A program made the translations under genes and the position numbers. A model generated the notes under the pieces. That model did no database searches. It saw only the letters and a list, made by a program, of their open reading frames with translations, and was not told the origin of the DNA. From Deltaproteobacteria bacterium (GTDB lineage: Bacteria > Desulfobacterota > DSM-4660 > Desulfatiglandales > HGW-15), in the NCBI GenBank assembly GCA_016932235.1, contig JAFGDF010000349.1:1-10256 (forward strand): a stretch of DNA of 10,256 bases. The letters run 5' to 3'. Position 1 is the first letter of the stretch. The number at the start of each line of letters is the position of its first letter. Positions 1 to 4,271 of this stretch are shown here, one piece after another.

Positions 1-4
1 CTCT

Positions 5-664
5 ATGCTGAAAAAGGTGCAATCCTCCCCGATTCTGTCTCGAGTCGTCCCGTTTGCGGCTTTCGCCCTGCTGACTCTCTTTCAGGGACAATTCGGCGAG
101 AACTCCCAGTACTGGATTTACGCCCTCAAGACCGGCATTGGCGCCTGGCTCCTCTGGCTCGTTCGTCCCTATGTTAAGGAAATGCGGTGGAAGTTTTCCT
201 GGGAAGCCGTGGTTATTGGAGTTGTCATCTTCCTGATCTGGATCGGCTTGGATGGATTCTACCCGATGCTCGCAAAACGTTCGGGCAGCTTCGATCCCAA
301 CGCCGCCTACGGCACCGGCAGCGCTCTTGCCGTCTTTTTTATCGCGGTGCGGATTGTCGGGTCGTCTCTCGTGGTGCCGCCGCTTGAGGAAGTCTTCTAC
401 CGGTCGTTCATTTATCGATACATCCAGAAACCGGATTTTTTGAGTGTCCCGCTGAGTTACTTCCACTGGAAAGCGTTTCTCGTCACGGGAATTATCTTCG
501 GCGCCGCGCATTACGAGTGGATTCAGGGAATTCTTTGCGCCTTTGCCTACCAGGGCCTTGTAATTCGCAAGAATCGTCTCGGGGACGCCATCTGCGCCCA
601 CGCCATCACCAACTTCCTTCTGGGCGTCTACGTGGTCGCCCGCGGCGCCTACATCTTCTGGTAA
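5..664 (+). CDS. PEP-CTERM-associated CPBP (CAAX protease-like) intramembrane protease
   Basis: This 219-residue membrane protein carries the three CPBP/Abi glutamic-type intramembrane protease motifs in order: EExxxR (E128, E129, R133 in EEVFYR), FxxxH (F165, H169 in FGAAH) and HxxxN (H199, N203 in HAITN). Several hydrophobic segments are visible, near residues 12-27, 37-53, 67-84, 105-125, 156-170 and 203-219. Length and the RSGSFDPN stretch before the first motif resemble the subfamily annotated as PEP-CTERM-associated CAAX protease-related protein, which typically lies next to an exosortase gene. Its substrate is unknown; a role in processing or maturing exosortase-system proteins in the inner membrane is inferred. 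The ATG is only four bases from the window edge, so its ribosome binding site cannot be judged, and an upstream exosortase gene is possible but unseen. The gene is visibly more G+C-rich than the AT-rich middle of the window. Confidence 0.88.
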   Translation: MLKKVQSSPILSRVVPFAAFALLTLFQGQFGENSQYWIYALKTGIGAWLLWLVRPYVKEMRWKFSWEAVVIGVVIFLIWIGLDGFYPMLAKRSGSFDPNAAYGTGSALAVFFIAVRIVGSSLVVPPLEEVFYRSFIYRYIQKPDFLSVPLSYFHWKAFLVTGIIFGAAHYEWIQGILCAFAYQGLVIRKNRLGDAICAHAITNFLLGVYVVARGAYIFW

Positions 665-720
665 CCCAATCAAATCTTTCTTTTGAGTTCCGCACAATAT
701 AGAGACGTAAATGGAAGAAA

Positions 721-798
721 GCCCCGGAGGGGCGTTATTGAATAGCCACGGGCGTAAGCCCGTGGAAAAAGGCATATCATATAGAGCCTCGAAGAGGC
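721..798. repeat. Cluster of three short perfect hairpins, REP-like
   Basis: Three GC-rich perfect hairpins follow one another downstream of the CPBP gene. They are GCCCC-GGA-GGGGC at 721-733, CCACGGGC-GTAA-GCCCGTGG at 746-765 and GCCTC-GAA-GAGGC at 786-798. None is followed by a T tract, so they are not typical intrinsic terminators. Compact stem-loops joined by short AT-rich linkers are typical of dispersed REP or MITE-like intergenic repeats. Repetition elsewhere in the genome is inferred from this structure and cannot be seen here. They may also slow 3' exonuclease decay of the upstream transcript. Confidence 0.6.
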
Positions 799-857
799 GG
801 CACTTATTCCGTAATCACCAGTCACTATATTATGCGGAAATAAATGGCTAATACCAC

Positions 858-878
858 TTGCGTAAACGTATTACGCAA
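858..878. repeat. Inverted repeat just beyond the toxin stop codon
   Basis: TTGCGTAA (858-865) and TTACGCAA (871-878) are perfect 8-bp arms around ACGTA. The repeat lies 12 bp beyond the end of the minus-strand toxin gene, so it would form a stem-loop at the 3' end of the vapBC transcript. There is no T tract, so it is not a standard Rho-independent terminator. The hexamer TTACGC also recurs at 890 and 911, inside the toxin gene's 3' end. Confidence 0.4.
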
Positions 879-889
879 ATTTCAAGGTG

Positions 890-1339
890 TTACGCGATAT
901 CCGCCGGAATTACGCAGACACAATCTTCCGCCTTCATCCCCTCAGGCAGGAGATTCAAAATCCCCCTGTCAAAAGTCGCCAGCAATGCCTCATTCCGGAT
1001 CGCCAGGGACAGCAGATGCGCGCCGGTCACCTGTCGATAAGTATGAATCTTTTCCATGGGAATCCATCGTCCGCACAGTATGGAAGCCTCTTCCCCCCAA
1101 AATACATGGCCCTGCAGTTTGGTCAAGTCTTTAAGGTAAAGCGCCGCCTCCATTGGGGATCTGGCTTCAGGAATTATTCTGGAATTGGAAGATATCCGAA
1201 TGAAACCGTTTTCAGTCGCCGGGCATGTGGCCCAACCGGACTCTTTTTGTTTTTGAAACCATTTCCTAGCCGGCGAGTAATGGATATGGTTCGGCCAGGC
1301 GAGAGCCACCAGCACATTGATATCCAGAAGGGCGATCAA
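890..1339 (-). CDS. vapC: VapC-type PIN-domain ribonuclease toxin (third acidic residue replaced by Gly)
   Basis: This 149-residue PIN-domain protein is the toxin half of a type II toxin-antitoxin pair; such toxins are Mg-dependent endoribonucleases that usually cut tRNA or rRNA. The sequence shows LLDINVLVAL with Asp6, WATCPATENGFIR with Glu43, and LATFDRGI with Asp124, the order seen in the VapC subfamily with the WATCP and FDRG signatures. The third acidic position, normally within V-T-D-A-[HY]-L, reads VTGAHL here (Gly106), a change reachable by one base (GAC to GGC). The active site may therefore be weakened. The start is TTG: it overlaps the antitoxin stop by four bases (TTGA) and has a GAGG ribosome binding site at 1347-1350 with a 7-nt spacer. 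The toxin is translationally coupled to the antitoxin. Family assignment is firm; present activity is not. Confidence 0.85.
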   Translation of the reverse strand: MIALLDINVLVALAWPNHIHYSPARKWFQKQKESGWATCPATENGFIRISSNSRIIPEARSPMEAALYLKDLTKLQGHVFWGEEASILCGRWIPMEKIHTYRQVTGAHLLSLAIRNEALLATFDRGILNLLPEGMKAEDCVCVIPADIA

Positions 1340-1563
1340 AAAGAATCCTCGTCGGCGTCACGGACCATTTCAGGAGTCAGCGCTGGAGCGTTTTCTGAAA
1401 CTCTGAAAGCCGGAATGTCATCGACATGTTCACTGTAGTTTTTCGAAAAAAGGCCTTTTCGCATCAGACTCGAGACCACCTCTCCGATATTCTTGTGCTC
1501 CGCGGCGGCAATGCTTCTAGCGGCCTGGTAGACATCGTCATCGATTTTCAGCGTAGTCCTCAT
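1336..1563 (-). CDS. vapB: VapB-type ribbon-helix-helix antitoxin
   Basis: This 75-residue protein begins MRTTLKIDDDVYQAARSIA, the usual opening of ribbon-helix-helix (CopG/Arc-like) antitoxins. A beta strand at residues 2-7 would make the DNA-contacting ribbon of the dimer, followed by two helices up to about residue 37. The acidic tail (NAPALTPEMVRDADEDSF) is the part expected to wrap the PIN toxin and block its active site. By family precedent it also represses its own promoter. It is the first gene of the pair and its stop overlaps the toxin start. No ribosome binding site precedes its ATG, and the best promoter ends only 7 nt upstream, so it is probably translated from a leaderless or nearly leaderless mRNA. 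Confidence 0.85.
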   Translation of the reverse strand: MRTTLKIDDDVYQAARSIAAAEHKNIGEVVSSLMRKGLFSKNYSEHVDDIPAFRVSENAPALTPEMVRDADEDSF

Positions 1564-1570
1564 AGACCCA

Positions 1571-1598
1571 ATGATACTATTTGATGCTTTGATGTCAA
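1571..1598 (-). promoter_or_regulatory. Sigma-70-type promoter of vapBC, near leaderless
   Basis: On the minus strand a perfect -35 box TTGACA (1593-1598) is followed after 16 bp by TATCAT (1571-1576). The -10 box ends 7 bp before the antitoxin ATG, which places the expected transcription start at about the A of the start codon. Several GATG steps lie around the -35 and spacer and could be part of an autoregulatory operator, but no clean palindrome was found. Confidence 0.6.
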
Positions 1599-1620
1599 GA
1601 TGCCTGGATGTTTATTTGAG

Positions 1621-1729
1621 GTGCGGCAGCTTCCGGCTTCGCATAAGCCGAATCGAAGATTCGGCCAGGCTTCAGGCTTCGCCTTCAGCTACGCCTGACA
1701 AGTACTCCCGCACTCCACGGACTTCGTCC
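1621..1729. repeat. Hairpin-rich intergenic repeat between vapBC and a PEP-CTERM gene
   Basis: This stretch is packed with nested inverted repeats: CGGCTT/AAGCCG (1634-1639 and 1645-1650), GCCGAATC-GAA-GATTCGGC (1647-1665), CAGGC/GCCTG arms around a GGCTTCAGGCTTCGCC core, and GGAC-TTC-GTCC (1719-1729). GTGCGG (1621-1626) and CCGCAC (1708-1713) bracket most of it like terminal inverted repeats. The minus-strand word TGGAGTGC (1710-1717) is shared with the two hairpin elements at 2691-2718 and 2757-2784. No protein-coding signal was seen. It is best read as a degenerate small mobile or REP-like repeat. Confidence 0.5.
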
Positions 1730-1788
1730 TTCAAGCGATAAATTATTTATAAAAATAGTTTTATCTGTATTATCAAGGAACTTTGCAG

Positions 1789-2460
1789 CTAAGCTGTTTT
1801 TCTTCGGATCACCAGAATCCCTAACAGCCCAAATCCCACCAGCATCGCCGTCGCCGGCTCCGGGACCGGCGTCGGCTCGATAAAAGAAGCCGGCGTTCCT
1901 GAAACGACCAGGTTATCGATTCGATTATTCCCCGAATAGCTCGTCGCCCCGTCGAAGACGATCCGGAATCCCGCATCGGAATTGTTACTCAGCGCATCTA
2001 TGCTTCCAAGATCGAAACTCTGCAGCCCGAAATCGATACCCGGCACATACGGGGAGCCGTAGTCGAGCCATGAAAGCCCGGAATCGATGCTGTAGAAGAA
2101 CTGATTGGTGTTGAATCCCGTACTGGTTCGCCGGGTGGCAAAACGGACGCCGATATTAAAAAATCCGGTTGTATCCACCATCCAGGTGAGGTTTTTCCCG
2201 TTATTGGCCTGGTCTTTAAGAACCAGGGACAGGCCCGCCGGATCCCCAAATATTGTGTTTACGCTGCTACCGCTTGAATTTCCGATATCAGCTTCTTCAA
2301 AATTACTGTCCATCATTCCGTTGCCGTAATCCACGAGGAATTCCTGCAAGCCTCCGCTTTCGCCCGAGATCGCATCGTTGAAATTCCAAAGAGAAATTGT
2401 TTCTGCACCGGCGCTGGAAACAAAACAAAGCAAAAAAACAGTGAGACTGACATATCGCAT
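1789..2460 (-). CDS. Secreted PEP-CTERM sorting-domain protein 1
   Basis: This 223-residue protein starts with a Sec signal peptide (residues 1-19, likely cleavage after AGA) and ends with a complete PEP-CTERM tail: VPEP at 199-202, a hydrophobic segment MLVGFGLLGILVI, then the basic RRKTA end. The body (about 20-195) contains SLWNFND near its start and DNLVVSGTP near its end, as in beta-sandwich surface proteins; it is rich in Gly, Ser, Asn and Asp, with no catalytic motif recognised. PEP-CTERM proteins are exported and recognised at the inner membrane by an exosortase, usually in exopolysaccharide-producing bacteria. The start is supported by AAAGGAG (2468-2474) with a 7-nt spacer. Two TGTAAA-N5-TTTACA palindromes lie 78 and 171 bp upstream. 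No sigma-54 site was found between them and the gene, and no clear terminator after it. Confidence 0.85.
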   Translation of the reverse strand: MRYVSLTVFLLCFVSSAGAETISLWNFNDAISGESGGLQEFLVDYGNGMMDSNFEEADIGNSSGSSVNTIFGDPAGLSLVLKDQANNGKNLTWMVDTTGFFNIGVRFATRRTSTGFNTNQFFYSIDSGLSWLDYGSPYVPGIDFGLQSFDLGSIDALSNNSDAGFRIVFDGATSYSGNNRIDNLVVSGTPASFIEPTPVPEPATAMLVGFGLLGILVIRRKTA

Positions 2461-2537
2461 TTTCGTTCTCCTTTCTTTCCCGTCAGTCTCAATGTTTCGC
2501 GAATTCCCCTTTTATTTTAAAAAAAGGAAATTTTGTT

Positions 2538-2556
2538 TTGTAAAAATATTTTACAA
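2538..2556. promoter_or_regulatory. Palindromic operator-like site 1 (TGTAAA-N5-TTTACA)
   Basis: The site reads TTGTAAAAATATTTTACAA, with perfect 8-bp arms around a 3-bp centre. The core TGTAAA-N5-TTTACA is repeated at 2631-2647, 92 bp away centre to centre. It lies 78 bp upstream of the minus-strand PEP-CTERM gene and about 400 bp upstream of the sigma-54 promoter of the plus-strand one. A two-fold symmetric site fits a Fis-type helix-turn-helix dimer, such as the NtrC/AtoC-like PrsR regulator proposed to bind in front of PEP-CTERM genes. The regulator's identity is inferred. Confidence 0.6.
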
Positions 2557-2562
2557 TTTCGA

Positions 2563-2570
2563 GGGGGGGG
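2563..2570. repeat. Homopolymeric tract of eight G
   Basis: Eight consecutive G bases lie 7 bp beyond the first palindrome, in an otherwise AT-rich intergenic region and 103-110 bp upstream of the minus-strand PEP-CTERM gene. Tracts of this length are prone to slippage during replication. Confidence 0.5.
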
Positions 2571-2630
2571 TATCCACATAAGTTATTGTATTACTTATAA
2601 ATATGTAGATTTAGTAAGGTTGTTGGCTGC

Positions 2631-2647
2631 TGTAAAGACATTTTACA
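2631..2647. promoter_or_regulatory. Palindromic operator-like site 2 (TGTAAA-N5-TTTACA)
   Basis: TGTAAA-GACAT-TTTACA is the second copy of the palindrome at 2538-2556. The two half-sites and the 5-bp spacing are identical while the spacer sequence differs, which points to selection on the half-sites. Paired enhancer sites upstream of a -24/-12 promoter are the usual arrangement for sigma-54 activators. The site is about 300 bp upstream of the promoter at 2949-2964. Confidence 0.6.
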
Positions 2648-2690
2648 ACCGGTTCATCCGGTAATTCCGGCATAGAAGTCATCATAATCT

Positions 2691-2718
2691 TGGAGTGCGC
2701 AAGCTTGCTTGCGCCTTG
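2691..2718 (+). repeat. 28-bp hairpin element, copy A
   Basis: The element begins TGGAGTGC and ends GCGCCTTG. Inside it GCGCAAG (2697-2703) and CTTGCGC (2708-2714) form a 7-bp stem with a 4-nt loop. It matches the reverse complement of the element at 2757-2784 in 21 of 28 positions. The differences fall inside the hairpin while the outer flanks are conserved. This is probably a REP or MITE-like dispersed repeat. Confidence 0.55.
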
Positions 2719-2756
2719 GACAATTTCATAAACCCTTCACATTCAATAAAATAAAA

Positions 2757-2784
2757 CAAGGCGGCAGCTTGCTGCTGCACTCCA
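2757..2784 (-). repeat. 28-bp hairpin element, copy B, in opposite orientation
   Basis: Read on the minus strand this begins TGGAGTGC and ends CCGCCTTG, the same ends as the copy at 2691-2718, 38 bp away. Its inner part (GGCAGC/GCTGCT-type arms around a TT centre) forms a stem from different bases than copy A. The pair could itself fold into a large cruciform or RNA hairpin between the operator region and the plus-strand gene. Confidence 0.55.
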
Positions 2785-2890
2785 TGGCTATCGATATCCG
2801 CAATAAAAATCTTTTAAATATAATTAATTATTCAATTTACGAATGATTTGAAAAAGATGTTTATATTTGTAATTCAAAAAGAATGAATAA

Positions 2891-2907
2891 CATTAAGATA
2901 TTTAATG
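2891..2907. promoter_or_regulatory. Inverted repeat CATTAA-N5-TTAATG upstream of the sigma-54 promoter
   Basis: CATTAA-GATAT-TTAATG is a perfect 6-N5-6 palindrome, the same geometry as the two TGTAAA sites but with a different half-site. It is centred about 51 bp upstream of the -24 GG, in an AT-rich segment (about 2800-2945). It may bind a regulator or simply reflect AT-rich sequence. Confidence 0.3.
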
Positions 2908-2948
2908 CTAATCAAATACAGTTATCAGAGTATCCATATTCTTAAATC

Positions 2949-2964
2949 TGGCATGCTTTTTGCT
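2949..2964 (+). promoter_or_regulatory. Sigma-54 (RpoN) -24/-12 promoter of the PEP-CTERM gene at 3004
   Basis: TGGCATGCTTTTTGCT matches the sigma-54 consensus TGGCAYR-N4-TTGCW at every defined position, with the invariant GG (2950-2951) and GC (2962-2963) separated by 10 bp. Transcription would start near 2974, giving a 5' leader of about 30 nt that contains the GGAGG at 2991-2995. Sigma-54 promoters need an AAA+ activator bound upstream. The paired palindromes at 2538-2556 and 2631-2647 are candidates, consistent with the known PrsR family, which has receiver, sigma-54-interaction and Fis-type DNA-binding domains. Confidence 0.8.
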
Positions 2965-3003
2965 GTTTTATTATGTGAAATTTTTGCCATGGAGGCTTGA
3001 ATA

Positions 3004-3762
3004 ATGAAAGGATTCATAAAAACGGCTTTAATGATTTCCAGTATTATGATGCTGATAGCCGGCACAGCTTTTGCAGACATAATCATTCCATTTACCGATA
3101 ATGCTCCGCCGAATTATTGGCCGGGCTACAGCAACGGTACATCTGATGATTCGAAGGAAACGATTGGGGAACCCGATATTTCAGGCGGCCAAATAGTTCT
3201 CACAGACAGCGGCTATTTGAAGGAAGTATCCTTCTTTTTCACAGAATGGGGATTCAGACTCATGAAACCCGGGGATCTCTTTCTGAACACGGATAGTGAT
3301 CCTGAATGGGATTACGTAATGTCTCTATATAATAGAACGGACGGCAGCAACACCGCTTATGATAGCGGTTCGAATAGCCGATATATCCCGACAACTCCAT
3401 ACGGAACGGTACCTTTGTATGCTGTTGAAGAGGATGCCCTCCTGCTTTTAACCGACACAGACAATTCAGGCTATTGGAGCGGATACCTTCTTCGTAACAA
3501 TCACCCCTTTGCCTATACCGGTATGACGGGTACACCCATCGGTTCTGGTAGCGTTTCGGGTGGGTTCGAAAATAATTCCCCGCTTACATTTACTCTTCCT
3601 ACCGACACGCTCCTGATTACCGACTACCTGGCAATCGGCTTTGCACAGAACTGTGCAAACGATCCGGTCTACGAAACCGTCGTGCCGGAACCGTCGACTC
3701 TCATCTTCCTCGGAAGCGGACTGCTTCTTCTTGGTGGATATCTCAGGAAAAAACGTTCCTGA
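3004..3762 (+). CDS. Secreted PEP-CTERM sorting-domain protein 2
   Basis: This 252-residue protein has a Sec signal peptide (residues 1-24, likely cleavage after AFA) and a canonical PEP-CTERM tail: VPEPST at 227-232, hydrophobic LIFLGSGLLLLGGYL, then basic RKKRS. The central domain (about 25-225) is rich in Asp, Asn, Gly, Tyr and Ser. It ends with LAIGFAQNCANDPVYE, a pattern that recurs before the anchor in some PEP-CTERM families. No enzymatic motif was recognised; an extracellular, polysaccharide-associated structural role is inferred. GGAGG (2991-2995) with an 8-nt spacer supports the ATG. A consensus sigma-54 promoter lies 40 bp upstream and an intrinsic terminator follows, so the gene is probably monocistronic and switched on by a sigma-54 activator such as PrsR. 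Confidence 0.88.
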   Translation: MKGFIKTALMISSIMMLIAGTAFADIIIPFTDNAPPNYWPGYSNGTSDDSKETIGEPDISGGQIVLTDSGYLKEVSFFFTEWGFRLMKPGDLFLNTDSDPEWDYVMSLYNRTDGSNTAYDSGSNSRYIPTTPYGTVPLYAVEEDALLLLTDTDNSGYWSGYLLRNNHPFAYTGMTGTPIGSGSVSGGFENNSPLTFTLPTDTLLITDYLAIGFAQNCANDPVYETVVPEPSTLIFLGSGLLLLGGYLRKKRS

Positions 3763-3790
3763 TTCATTCAACGTTTCATTGTTTCATACC

Positions 3791-3828
3791 AACCCGCGGG
3801 ATGCGGTTTCCCGCGGGTTTTTCTTTTT
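3791..3828 (+). terminator. Rho-independent terminator
   Basis: A perfect 11-bp stem, AACCCGCGGGA (3791-3801) with TCCCGCGGGTT (3809-3819), has a 7-nt loop and runs straight into a T-rich tract (3818-3828, broken by one C). It lies 29 bp after the stop codon of the PEP-CTERM gene and terminates its transcript. Confidence 0.9.
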
Positions 3829-3911
3829 AGGGGAAAACTTTTTTAAATTTTATGCTTGGATTTTTTTCCAAAATCTGAATCTCGATCAGAAAGGTTTCAA
3901 CGGCGTACTCT

Positions 3912-4259
3912 GTGTGCTTGTCTATTCCAACGGTGAATAACAATACCAGCAGATTGATGTCGGTCTTTTCGCACAACAGGTTACTGAGACTGTTGATGGA
4001 GAATTCTCTGTTCCAGGAATGCGTTAGCCATGAGTTTAGACTGCTCCGAACTCTTGGCATTGCTTGTGAGTATAAGGTTAACCGGCACCCAGTTGGTATC
4101 AATATCGATGGTCGCCTGTCTGTCTTTCAATCCTTACGGTGTTTTCCGGGAAACGATCAGTACCCGTCCGGGTTCGAGAAGATCCCTGAAAATCGCCCCT
4201 TCGGCAATAAATTCAGGGTTCGAGACCACATTGAAATTGATATTTTTATTGTTGGAGTT
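3912..4259 (-). pseudogene. ugd: Decayed internal fragment of UDP-glucose 6-dehydrogenase
   Basis: On the minus strand, 4259 down to 4137 reads NFNVVSNPEFIAEG, RDLLEPGRVLI and then KTP. A TAA stop (4134-4136) falls where the family has the Glu of TPEGLK. The frame then continues GLKDRQATIDIDTNWVP, NLILTSNAKSSEQSKL and MANAFLEQRI. Near 4001 two bases appear lost, and the next frame gives SINSLSNLLCEKTDINLL and VGIDKHT. These blocks match, in order, the central region of UDP-glucose dehydrogenase, including the conserved Lys and Asn of SKL-ANAFL. The family enzyme oxidises UDP-glucose to UDP-glucuronate for surface polysaccharides. The catalytic GFGGSC block and the whole N-terminal Rossmann half are absent, so this copy cannot work. 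Homology fades near 3912. The beta-helix gene abuts on the 5' side. Identification is by recalled family motifs. Confidence 0.85.
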
Positions 4260-4271
4260 ACAGGGAAGAAG

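Noticed and set aside
844..1438. Plus-strand open frames of 60-183 codons over the toxin-antitoxin genes
   Set aside because: They lie antisense to vapC and vapB, have no ribosome binding site or recognisable domain, and are explained by the codon structure of the real genes.
1754..1768. 15-nt identity (AATAGTTTTATCTGT) with 5587-5601
   Set aside because: It is short, AT-rich and without shared flanks or structure, so chance is a sufficient explanation.
2461..2537. A sigma-54 promoter for the minus-strand PEP-CTERM gene
   Set aside because: No GG-N10-GC could be found on the minus strand here. The only candidates are weak AT-rich sigma-70-like boxes.
2908..2923. Possible IHF site (AATCAA followed by GTTA) between enhancers and the sigma-54 promoter
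   Set aside because: The spacing is two bases too long for WATCAA-N4-TTR, and the AT-rich context makes partial matches common.
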